DNA from: Campylobacteraceae bacterium
Lineage (GTDB): Bacteria > Campylobacterota > Campylobacteria > Campylobacterales > Sulfurovaceae
Direction of reading: 5' to 3'
Assembly (NCBI GenBank): GCA_027056615.1
Contig: JALUKJ010000114.1
Span: 1-13,147, forward strand
Length of the DNA stretch: 13,147 nucleotides
In this document: one piece after another, positions 1 through 6,523 of the stretch
Layout of the letters: the number at the start of each line of letters is the position of its first letter
Numbering within the stretch: position 1 is the stretch's first letter
The notes under the pieces: model-generated
The model's input: the letters and a program-made list of their open reading frames with translations, nothing else
The model's database searches: none
Told to the model about the DNA's origin: nothing
Position numbers and translations under genes: made by a program

Positions 1-1
1 A

Positions 2-1780
2 AACATATCAAAAGCTATTAGAGATGCAAATTTTAAAATTTATTATCTTAAAGATGAAAATGGAACAATATTGCATGGTAATTATGGAAATGAACAACTC
101 TATAATGAAAAGCTTAATAACAATGGCAATATAGAGTTCCCTATGGGAAATTCTAGTGACCATTTTGCCATTCGTCCTGCTAGTTATCATATAGAAATAA
201 ATGATAAAGATGAAAATAATCAAACGGTAACCTATGCTACCAATGATACACCAAATACAAATTTAAATCTTGTAGCTGGATATAATTATAAGTTAAAAGC
301 ACAAGCAATAATTGATGGTAACAATAGTATAGCAACACACTATAAAACTATAAGCTCAAAAGAGTTAAATGTTACGCTTGATTTTGATGAGACAGGTACT
401 ACAAGTTGTGCCGATATAAATACAAGTAAAATAGAAAATTATAGCTTCTCTAATGGTGAATTAAACGACACTTTATCTCATAACAATGTAGGAAAATATA
501 CACTACATATAGAAGATATTAATTGGACTGATATTGATAAAGATGAAAATCAATTAGGTTGTATTGTAGGTAGTAGTTCTAATAAAGCTGTTAATGGAAA
601 ATATGGTTGTAATATAGCTTCAGATATAAATATGTCATTTCAGCCATATAAATTTGAATTTTCAAATACTATCTTATCCAATATCAATGGAAATGGAAAA
701 GATTATGTTTATATGAGTGATTTAAATCTTTCAAGAGGGATGGGTGTTAAATTAAGTAGTACTATTGTTGCCAAAGGTGAACAGGGAATACAACTAACCA
801 ACTTTACTAATGGATGTATAGAAGAGAATAGTAAATTAAAATTAAAACTTAAATTTACCTTTGAAGATGACCGAGGAATATGGAGTGATAGTAATATGAC
901 TTATCCTCGATCAGTATCAGAAGAGCCATTGACACCACAACAAGTAGTTGTATATAATGATAAAAATATATCTCAACAAAATGTAACTATGATAAAAAAT
1001 ATTAATATAGAGAAAAAAGATTTTAAAGATGACAATAATGGAACTACCAAAATAACAATGCTTTATAATATGGAAAAGCTTTTTAATAAACCTACCAATC
1101 CTATTCGAGTTGATTTTTTAGGTCTTGACCTTAATACAAGTGGATATAGTGCAAAAATTAAAAATAAAGATATCCACCCTAAAGGTGAAGTTAATATAAA
1201 TAAGACTAGAACTTATTATTTTGCAAGAATTGCCTCATATCTAAAAAGCTTTCCTAAAACAAATAAGAAACGTATACATACTCCATTATACGTAGAGATA
1301 TTTTGTCAACATAATAGAAATTGGTGTGATAATACTATGAAACTAGGTACTATTGGTCAAAATACATATAAAACAGATAGTGGTTGGTATTTAGCAAAAG
1401 AGCATAATAGTAGTGTTGATGGAGGTATTTTAAGTTTACCAAGTAGTAGTGATAAGGATGTAAATGTTACGATGAATATACTAAATTTTGTAAATGGTAA
1501 AATAGAAGATGTATATACTATATATACAAAAGACAAATTAAAGAGTTCCATAAATGCTAATATAGCTATACCATCAGATATTTGGTTAAGATTTAATAGT
1601 AAAGAAACAGTTGCTGGAATATCAGAGTATCCTTCATCTTATTCTGTTACCTTTAAATCTGTATCAGGAATGGCAGGAATCAATATTGAAGAAGGAATAG
1701 GCTTAGGACATAACCTTATGCGAAGTTCCAAAGGGAATCTTAATGGAATAGTTGAAAAAAATGGTAAATTATCATGGTAA
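2..1780 (+). CDS. Large Asn-rich surface protein, MshQ-like pilus-associated adhesin (C-terminal part, 5' truncated by window edge)
   Basis: The frame is open from base 2 to the stop at 1778-1780, so this is the last 592 or so codons of a longer gene. The TTG at 71 is not a credible start, since the frame continues upstream through it. The protein is rich in Asn, Ser, Thr and Asp and has no transmembrane segment in the visible part, which suits a secreted beta-rich protein. Near nt 161-190 is the motif SDHFAIRPASY, followed by an AGYNYKLKAQA stretch; I recall FAIRP-type modules from large pilus-linked proteins of Campylobacterota. A second block at about 1210-1305 (YYFARI ... PLYVEIFC) also looks family-conserved. 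The stop overlaps the next pseudopilin start by 7 bp, so the genes are co-transcribed. By operon context this is the MshQ-like member, possibly an adhesin or pilus-tip protein; that role is inferred. The N-terminus, signal peptide and promoter are outside the window. Confidence 0.6.
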   Translation, partial: NISKAIRDANFKIYYLKDENGTILHGNYGNEQLYNEKLNNNGNIEFPMGNSSDHFAIRPASYHIEINDKDENNQTVTYATNDTPNTNLNLVAGYNYKLKAQAIIDGNNSIATHYKTISSKELNVTLDFDETGTTSCADINTSKIENYSFSNGELNDTLSHNNVGKYTLHIEDINWTDIDKDENQLGCIVGSSSNKAVNGKYGCNIASDINMSFQPYKFEFSNTILSNINGNGKDYVYMSDLNLSRGMGVKLSSTIVAKGEQGIQLTNFTNGCIEENSKLKLKLKFTFEDDRGIWSDSNMTYPRSVSEEPLTPQQVVVYNDKNISQQNVTMIKNINIEKKDFKDDNNGTTKITMLYNMEKLFNKPTNPIRVDFLGLDLNTSGYSAKIKNKDIHPKGEVNINKTRTYYFARIASYLKSFPKTNKKRIHTPLYVEIFCQHNRNWCDNTMKLGTIGQNTYKTDSGWYLAKEHNSSVDGGILSLPSSSDKDVNVTMNILNFVNGKIEDVYTIYTKDKLKSSINANIAIPSDIWLRFNSKETVAGISEYPSSYSVTFKSVSGMAGINIEEGIGLGHNLMRSSKGNLNGIVEKNGKLSW

Positions 1781-2451
1781 AAACAAAAAGAGCTATAGCA
1801 ATGATAGAGCTTATATTTGCTCTAGTGATTATAGGTATTGCTTTAATGTCTGCACCAATGCTCATACAGCAATCTATTAAAAGTTCTAATATTGCATTGC
1901 AACAAGAAGCAATTTCAGCAGCAGCCTCTCAAGTAGCTATTGTACTCTCAATGCACTGGGATGAAGCAAATGCTAATATTCCAGCTGGTGCATCACCTAT
2001 TTTAGATACTAATAGAAGTGGTTATATTTTTCCACTAGTTGGTTTAACTAATTTAACAGGAAGAAATATAGATGAGAACAATACATTGAATCCAACACCT
2101 ATCTCTAGTTTAGGACCAGATACAAATGAATCAAGTTACATTGATTTTGATGATGTTGATGACTACAATAACCAGAGTTTTGGACTTATGCTTTTTAATA
2201 ATGAATCTACTTCATCTGATATTGGAGAGTATATTGATACTAATATTAGCATAAGAACAACAGTTAGATATACCAAAGAGAGTAATGTTTTAGAAGATAT
2301 TAACTCAACAATAAGTCCATATAGTAATATTAAAGCTATTAAAGTCAATTTAACCTCAAATAGTGGAGTAGCAGAACTAGATAAAAATATTACGTTTCAA
2401 GCATTTTCTTGTAACATTGGAACATATTCTATTAAAGGGAAAAAATTATAA
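1774..2451 (+). CDS. Type IV pseudopilin, MshD-like (GspI/PilV class)
   Basis: This 225-residue protein has a class III prepilin leader. A short basic start (MVKTKRA) precedes a hydrophobic helix, IAMIELIFALVIIGIALM, with Glu12 as the conserved Glu+5 if cleavage follows Ala7. The -1 residue is Ala rather than the usual Gly. The globular part contains SMHWDEANA (about 59-67) and DFDDVDDYNN (about 124-133). A WDE motif followed by a DDVDDY motif recalls MshD of MSHA pili and the PilV/GspI class. There is only one cysteine (about 213), so no internal disulfide is expected. The ATG overlaps the preceding stop by 7 bp, and its own stop overlaps the next start by one base (TAATG), indicating translational coupling. 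The expected role is a minor pilin at the inner-membrane platform or fibre tip, processed by a prepilin peptidase. The pseudopilin class is certain; the MshD assignment rests on motif memory and gene order. Confidence 0.8.
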   Translation: MVKTKRAIAMIELIFALVIIGIALMSAPMLIQQSIKSSNIALQQEAISAAASQVAIVLSMHWDEANANIPAGASPILDTNRSGYIFPLVGLTNLTGRNIDENNTLNPTPISSLGPDTNESSYIDFDDVDDYNNQSFGLMLFNNESTSSDIGEYIDTNISIRTTVRYTKESNVLEDINSTISPYSNIKAIKVNLTSNSGVAELDKNITFQAFSCNIGTYSIKGKKL

Positions 2452-3359
2452 TGAAAAAAGCATTTTCTCTTATAGAAGTTATTTTTGTGTTGGTCATTTT
2501 AGGTATAGTAGCCTCTATCTCTTCACAAATTATTGTACAAGTATATGAAAACTACATTACACAAAGAGCTATTTATAATGTCAATACAAAAACAGAGTTA
2601 GCCATTAATCAAATTGTAAATCGTTTAACATATAGTGTATTAGATTCTGCAATTGCAAAAAATAAAAATGATAGTTCAGAGTATAAGCTACTTACAGGTC
2701 TTAACTTAGCAGTAGATACAAACTTAACTGTTTTAGAATGGATAGGATATGACAATGATAGTTTTTCAGCAGGTGCAACCCCTTATTGGAGTGGTGTAGC
2801 TAATTATGAAACAGCTAGTAAAAGTCAATTTGACTCACCTGGTTCACAATTAGGAAAAGTAAATACAATTATTTATAATTTATCTAATAAACAAGTTGAT
2901 TTTAATAATTCTTCAGATGATAAACCAGCTGTTATCTTTCAACCAAGAACAGGTAAAGGTGATACTGTTAATGGTACATGCATGGGTCTTGTAGAAAATA
3001 ATACTAGTTGTATCTATGCTGTCTCAGAAAATAATAATACTACAGGCTTTTTATTTAAGGATAGCAATAAGACTAAAGTAATAACTGAACGCTATCAATT
3101 AGTATGGTCTGCTTATGCTTTAGTTCCTGAAAAACAACCAAATGGTCTTTATGATTTAAATTTATACTACAATTATCAACCTTGGGATAATAATGAAACA
3201 TATCAGAATGATGCAACAATAAAAACGCTTATTAAAAATATATCTGTTTTTAAATTTACTCAAAGTGGTGGTATCATCCAACTAAAACTCTGTGCAAGTG
3301 AAGATATTGGAGCAGATTATAATATTAGTACATGTAAAGAGAAGGCAATAATACGATGA
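2451..3359 (+). CDS. Type IV pseudopilin, MshO-like (GspJ/PilW class)
   Basis: This 302-residue protein begins MKKA|FSLIEVIFVLVILGIVAS, a textbook class III leader with Glu9 at +5 and Ala at -1. After the helix comes an amphipathic region at about 30-70 with YNVNTKTELAINQIVNRL, which resembles the segment of MshO/PilW proteins where regularly spaced Leu/Arg residues follow the membrane helix. Four cysteines (about 177, 187, 281 and 295) could form two disulfides, one pair closing the last 22 residues. The large size fits the GspJ/PilW class, whose members cap the fibre together with GspI and GspK types. The gene is coupled on both sides: one-base overlap upstream and a 4-bp ATGA overlap downstream. 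The first codons share the 14-mer AAAAAAGCATTTTC with the next pseudopilin gene. A role in priming or capping pilus assembly is inferred from family and context. Confidence 0.8.
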   Translation: MKKAFSLIEVIFVLVILGIVASISSQIIVQVYENYITQRAIYNVNTKTELAINQIVNRLTYSVLDSAIAKNKNDSSEYKLLTGLNLAVDTNLTVLEWIGYDNDSFSAGATPYWSGVANYETASKSQFDSPGSQLGKVNTIIYNLSNKQVDFNNSSDDKPAVIFQPRTGKGDTVNGTCMGLVENNTSCIYAVSENNNTTGFLFKDSNKTKVITERYQLVWSAYALVPEKQPNGLYDLNLYYNYQPWDNNETYQNDATIKTLIKNISVFKFTQSGGIIQLKLCASEDIGADYNISTCKEKAIIR

Positions 3360-3826
3360 TAACTATAAAAAATAAAAAAGCATTTTCAATGATAACAGCT
3401 ATTTTTGTTATTGTAATTATGGCAACAATTACATCACTTATTATGAATGTTACAGGAAAAACAGTTAAAGAGACAACACAACAGTACCAAAAAGAACAAG
3501 CGGCTCTTTTAGGAAGAAGTTATACTGAATTAGCTATGTTAAAAGTTTTATATAGCGATAGAAATAGTACATGTCTTACTACTTTTACAGATAATTTTGG
3601 AGCTAAGACAGGCTTTCCTGGATATGATATAACTGTAAATATTCAATATATAGGGAATAATACTATTTTAGATACTTGTCCAGCTATTGCTACATTAGCA
3701 AACAATAGTAATGGATTTTACCAAACTATCTCCCTAATCATCGACACCTACATAACCTACAAAGACTTCGATGACCCAAGCAATAGAGACATAACCTTTC
3801 ATCGTAGAACTCTACAGAAGCTATAG
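3356..3826 (+). CDS. Type IV pseudopilin lacking Glu+5, MshP-like (GspK/PilX class)
   Basis: This 156-residue protein has the leader KNKKA|FSMITAIFVIVIMATI. Position +5 is Thr14 instead of Glu, as in GspK-type tip pseudopilins, which lack the Glu that pairs with the neighbouring subunit. AIFVIVIMATITSLI followed by EQAALLGRSYTELAML strongly recalls the MshP/PilX pattern (AIFV..VMA..., then an Ala-rich S-E-A helix). Cys73 and Cys108 could form a disulfide. The ATG overlaps the preceding stop (ATGA). It is the last gene of the operon; the next gene has its own promoter. In codons 1-121 only 4 end in C, but from codon 122 (nt 3719) to the end 16 of 35 do, an abrupt change within one gene. The C-terminal RRTLQKL looks like a conserved family ending. 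Confidence is high for pseudopilin and moderate for the MshP label. Confidence 0.78.
   Translation: MITIKNKKAFSMITAIFVIVIMATITSLIMNVTGKTVKETTQQYQKEQAALLGRSYTELAMLKVLYSDRNSTCLTTFTDNFGAKTGFPGYDITVNIQYIGNNTILDTCPAIATLANNSNGFYQTISLIIDTYITYKDFDDPSNRDITFHRRTLQKL
3719..3826 (+). other. 3' segment of the MshP-like gene with different codon usage
   Basis: Sixteen of the 35 sense codons here end in C (tac, atc, gac, acc, ttc and others), against 4 of 121 in the rest of the same gene. The reading frame and the protein are uninterrupted. A recombination junction near 3719 is one explanation; see findings. Confidence 0.6.
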
Positions 3827-3866
3827 AAATTTCAGTCGTATTAACTTTTGGTTTACAAAAATAAGA

Positions 3867-3872
3867 TATAAT
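3867..3872 (+). promoter_or_regulatory. -10 element of the hpf promoter
   Basis: A perfect TATAAT lies 60 bases before the hpf start codon. No -35 hexamer sits at 16-18 bp spacing; a TTTACA at 3852-3857 is too close, and the upstream stretch is T-rich, as is usual for Campylobacterota sigma70 promoters. The start of transcription would be near 3879, giving a leader of about 54 nt. Confidence 0.6.
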
Positions 3873-3878
3873 ATTAAT

Positions 3879-3909
3879 ACTTAACAACTTAAAACGTTAG
3901 GAGTTAAGT
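3879..3909 (+). promoter_or_regulatory. Inverted repeat in the hpf leader
   Basis: ACTTAAC (3879-3885) is complementary to GTTAAGT (3903-3909), a 7-bp stem with a 17-nt loop. ACTTAA occurs again at 3887-3892 and 3911-3916. The stem would form at the very 5' end of the predicted hpf mRNA, just ahead of the AAAGGA ribosome-binding site at 3921-3926. Function unknown; it is AT-rich and could be chance. Confidence 0.3.
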
Positions 3910-3932
3910 GACTTAAACATAAAGGATAAATT

Positions 3933-4463
3933 ATGAGCAAAAATATAGTGGGAAGACATTTCGAACTATCAGATTCTATTAGAGAGCATATCTCAGAGAG
4001 TATTGATGCACTGGACAAATATAATTTAAATATCATTTCAAGTAACACTATTATCTCAGCCAACAACAAAAATAAAGAAGGAGTATCTGTAGAACTTGTT
4101 TTAAATCTAAAAGATAAAAACACTATCGTTATTACTCAATCAAACAAAGATGTCTACACAGCAACAGATATGGCTTTTGAAAGAGCTAAAAAAGCACTTA
4201 GAAGACATGCTGACAAAGTAAAAGACCACAAAGTAATGTCTTTTAAAGATTTGGGTGAAGAGGCAGAAGCCGTACTTGACTTAGAACCAGAAGAGGTAGA
4301 GATTGTTCCAATGGATTTAGAACTTCATAAACCACTAGATTTTGAAGAGGCTATAGAAGCATTAAAAGCTGAGAAGAAGCGACAATTTATCGTGTTTAAT
4401 GACCATGATGGTCTTATGAGAGTTATGTATAAAAGAGCTGATGGTAAGTTTGGTCTCTATTAA
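3933..4463 (+). CDS. hpf: Ribosome hibernation promoting factor, long form
   Basis: This 176-residue protein has the two-domain architecture of long HPF. Residues 1-98 or so form the S30AE/RaiA-type domain that occupies the decoding centre of the 30S subunit, with the characteristic VYTATDMAFERAKKALRRHA helix and a basic Lys/Arg/His cluster. An acidic linker follows (about 107-123). The C-terminal dimerisation domain (about 124-176) ends FIVFNDHDGLMRVMYKRADG then KFGLY, the family signature F-V-F...G...V-Y-R-DG-x-G-L. In long-HPF bacteria this domain pairs two ribosomes into 100S dimers in stationary phase or stress. The start is supported by AAAGGA at 3921-3926, 6 nt upstream. The gene has its own promoter (TATAAT at 3867-3872), so it is separate from the pilus operon. 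It converges on recG across a 28-bp gap filled by a palindrome. Confidence 0.95.
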   Translation: MSKNIVGRHFELSDSIREHISESIDALDKYNLNIISSNTIISANNKNKEGVSVELVLNLKDKNTIVITQSNKDVYTATDMAFERAKKALRRHADKVKDHKVMSFKDLGEEAEAVLDLEPEEVEIVPMDLELHKPLDFEEAIEALKAEKKRQFIVFNDHDGLMRVMYKRADGKFGLY

Positions 4464-4468
4464 TAATT

Positions 4469-4497
4469 AACGGTGCGATAGCAATCGCACCCTACAA
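4469..4497. repeat. GC-rich palindrome, possible REP-type intergenic repeat and bidirectional hairpin
   Basis: GGTGCGAT (4472-4479) and ATCGCACC (4484-4491) form a perfect 8-bp stem with the 4-nt loop AGCA. The flanks AAC and CTACAA complete a form, AACGGTGCG...CGCACCCTACAA, that I recall as a widespread intergenic palindrome in unrelated proteobacteria and cyanobacteria (from memory, not searched). It fills the whole gap between the hpf and recG stop codons, and its CTA (4492-4494) is the recG stop read on the minus strand. There is no good U-tract on either side, so if it ends transcription it is not a classic intrinsic terminator. Confidence 0.55.
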
Positions 4498-6276
4498 TAT
4501 TTTAACCCTCTCTTTAGCTACCTTTACAATATTTTCATCATCTGCTAAACTTAACCACTTAAACTGTATACCACTCTGTATAGTCCCATCTAAAATATCT
4601 CCAGATTTTCTAAACTTTAAATCTAATTTAGCAATCTCAAAGCCACTTACGGTTTTAGTAAATGAGCTTAGACGTTCATTTTTCTTATTGTTAGTAAAAA
4701 GGTAACAGTAGCTCTTTAGCCCTAATCGTCCTACACGTCCACGTAGTTGATGAAGTGTGGCTAAGCCTAAACGCTCAGCACCTACAATGACAATAAGAGT
4801 TAGTCGTGGTAAAGAGATACCTACTTCAACAACTGTTGTAGCTAAAAGAATATTGCCTTTATCTCTAAACTCTTGTAAAACTTCCTCTTTATTTTTGTCT
4901 TTTCCATGGGTAACGTATACATTCTCAAACCTTTTTTCCCAAAAACCTCGACCCTCATCGAGTGATTGGTAAGGAATTTCTTTGCTCTCTTCAACCAATG
5001 GGTAGACAATAAGTACTTGATATCTTTTAGCAATCTCCTCTTTTATAGACTCTAATAGTTCAGGAAAATCTTCTTTATAGATAATGCGTGAAGTAATATT
5101 TTTTTTAAAAGGTGTAGAGGTAATAAGACTTACATCTATAAGCTCAGATTGCATCATTGCTTGGGTTCTAGGAATAGGCGTTGCTGAAAACTGTAAGTAG
5201 TGAGGCTTTTTTTCTTCATTCGCCATTATAGCTTCAAGTAAAGCACGTTGTTTAGTTCCAAAACGGTGCTGTTCATCGACCATAACAAGTGAGGCTTTTG
5301 GTAAATCATCTTTAAAGAGTAGGGCATGAGTACCTACAATAAAGTCAGCTTCAAGATAATCTCCTTCACTACTCCCTTGCATTACCAAAGCAATTTTAAT
5401 ATAGTTAGGTAGATGTTTAGTTGCTTCTTCGTAGAGTTGAATTGCTAAAAGAGAGGTAGGAGCCATAAGAATACTCTTTGATGGATATGCCATAACAGCA
5501 CTAGCTAGGATGACCATGGTTTTACCTGAACCAACATCACCAATAATAAGCCGTTTAGTAGCTTTATCTTCTTGTTTTAAATCTTGTTGTACCTCATAAA
5601 TAACAGCCTGTTGCTCTTTGGTTAATTGAAAAGGTAGTGCATTAACAAAAATATCTATTTTCCCATTAAGAGCCTCTATAGCAGGAAAATCTTTACGTTT
5701 ACCTCTAAGCTTTTTTATATGGTTAAATGCCTCTACAAACTTAAGTACCTCTTGGTCATAGTTTTCAATTTGTTGTAGCTCTTTGGGATAGTGTAGTCCT
5801 AAAAGAGTGTTAACCTCATGTTGGTTTAGCCCCTCTGCATAGAGATTTTTTTCGTTAATATAACACTCAATTAAAGAACGCATAGTGTCTGCTTTTAGAG
5901 CAGTTGAGTATTTTGGAATAATCTCACCAATCTGTTTAAGTGATTTTGGTTGGTTCATCTGTAGAAATTTTTTATATTCATCAACTCGACCTTGTATAAA
6001 GTGTTTCGAGCCAACACTAAATAGCTGATAGTGGTAAGGAGTTACACGAAAGAGCATAGAACTAAGTCTTTTGTAAAATTGAGGAAGCCAAAAAGTGATA
6101 CGAAGTTTACCATTAACGCTGTTTACTTCTTCAACTTTTGCTTCAAAGGTATGTACTTTTCCCAAAGTGATTTTAGAAGATAAAGTTGAGTTGTTATAGG
6201 AGGTAGGAAGAATTAGTGCCAAATCAAGAAGTGAAACAATTTTTAGTTTTTGGAATAGGGCTTTAGCTTCTTTCAT
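4492..6276 (-). CDS. recG: ATP-dependent DNA helicase RecG
   Basis: RecG is a superfamily 2 double-strand DNA translocase that remodels stalled forks and branched recombination intermediates. This 594-residue protein shows the helicase motifs in order: Walker A GDVGSGKT (246-253), motif II DEQH (334-337), SATPIPRT (364-371), TTVVEVGI (480-487) and QLRGRVGR (510-517). The end, FRKSGDILDGTIQSG (about 555-569), matches the RecG C-terminal TRG/hook region. Residues 1-200 or so would hold the wedge/OB-fold. E. coli RecG is near 690 residues; forms around 600 are normal in Campylobacterota, so this is not a truncation. The ATG at 6276 is preceded by GAGGAG 6-7 nt upstream, and a minus-strand TATAAT lies at 6302-6307. 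The stop codon lies in the flank of the palindrome at 4469-4497. It is divergent from the EAL gene across a 247-bp AT-rich gap. Confidence 0.95.
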   Translation of the reverse strand: MKEAKALFQKLKIVSLLDLALILPTSYNNSTLSSKITLGKVHTFEAKVEEVNSVNGKLRITFWLPQFYKRLSSMLFRVTPYHYQLFSVGSKHFIQGRVDEYKKFLQMNQPKSLKQIGEIIPKYSTALKADTMRSLIECYINEKNLYAEGLNQHEVNTLLGLHYPKELQQIENYDQEVLKFVEAFNHIKKLRGKRKDFPAIEALNGKIDIFVNALPFQLTKEQQAVIYEVQQDLKQEDKATKRLIIGDVGSGKTMVILASAVMAYPSKSILMAPTSLLAIQLYEEATKHLPNYIKIALVMQGSSEGDYLEADFIVGTHALLFKDDLPKASLVMVDEQHRFGTKQRALLEAIMANEEKKPHYLQFSATPIPRTQAMMQSELIDVSLITSTPFKKNITSRIIYKEDFPELLESIKEEIAKRYQVLIVYPLVEESKEIPYQSLDEGRGFWEKRFENVYVTHGKDKNKEEVLQEFRDKGNILLATTVVEVGISLPRLTLIVIVGAERLGLATLHQLRGRVGRLGLKSYCYLFTNNKKNERLSSFTKTVSGFEIAKLDLKFRKSGDILDGTIQSGIQFKWLSLADDENIVKVAKERVKIL

Positions 6277-6301
6277 AAAATCTCCTCATTAGATAGTTAC
6301 A

Positions 6302-6307
6302 ATTATA
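6302..6307 (-). promoter_or_regulatory. -10 element of the recG promoter
   Basis: On the minus strand this reads TATAAT, about 26 bases upstream of the recG ATG. A run of nine A residues (T9 on the plus strand, 6314-6322) lies directly upstream, in the spacer position. No -35 box is obvious. Confidence 0.5.
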
Positions 6308-6414
6308 CAGAAATTTTTTTTTAAAATAGAGAAATATGACAAATTGTAATCTTTTTTATTTTTAAAATATAAATATAAAAATCACATTTAAAAAAATATA
6401 TAATCACACTGTAT

Positions 6415-6490
6415 ATTTTAGTAACTAAAATTTTTTTTAATAATTTATTCCTCTCTATTTCCCACATTTTAGGGCTTTTTACTCTAAAAT
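6415..6490. promoter_or_regulatory. Two ATTTTAG/CTAAAAT inverted pairs upstream of the EAL gene
   Basis: The heptamer ATTTTAG occurs at 6415-6421 and 6466-6472, each facing its complement CTAAAAT at 6425-6431 and 6484-6490, with loops of 3 and 12 nt... that is, spacers 6422-6424 and 6473-6483. The first pair runs into a T-run (6431-6438). They could be operator half-sites, a weak attenuator, or coincidence in very AT-rich DNA. The rest of the 247-bp intergenic region (6277-6523) holds only the recG and EAL promoter elements and A/T runs. Confidence 0.3.
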
Positions 6491-6496
6491 ACAGAT

Positions 6497-6502
6497 TATA
6501 AA
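6497..6502 (+). promoter_or_regulatory. Candidate -10 element for the EAL-domain gene
   Basis: TATAAA sits 21 bases before the TTG start, directly after the second CTAAAAT heptamer, with a T-run at 6476-6480 upstream. A further TATAAT at 6399-6404 could serve as a distal promoter whose transcript would begin just before the ATTTTAG hairpin. Confidence 0.4.
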
Positions 6503-6523
6503 ATTAATTGAAAGGCTCAGTAG

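Noticed and set aside
71..73. TTG as start codon of the first gene
   Set aside because: The same frame is open to base 2 with similar protein composition and no ribosome-binding site stands before the TTG, so the gene begins outside the window.
2454..3387. Shared 14-mer AAAAAAGCATTTTC at 2454-2467 and 3374-3387 as a recombination repeat
   Set aside because: It encodes the common Lys-Lys-Ala-Phe-Ser leader in both pseudopilin genes, so shared coding constraint explains it.
3852..3857. TTTACA as -35 box for hpf
   Set aside because: It is only 9 bp from the TATAAT, far short of the 16-18 bp needed.
6314..6322. T9 tract upstream of recG as a phase-variation switch
   Set aside because: A/T runs of 8-9 are common here (also 6431-6438, 8367-8374, 8386-8393, 12683-12691). 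Contingency tracts in this phylum are usually poly-G/C.
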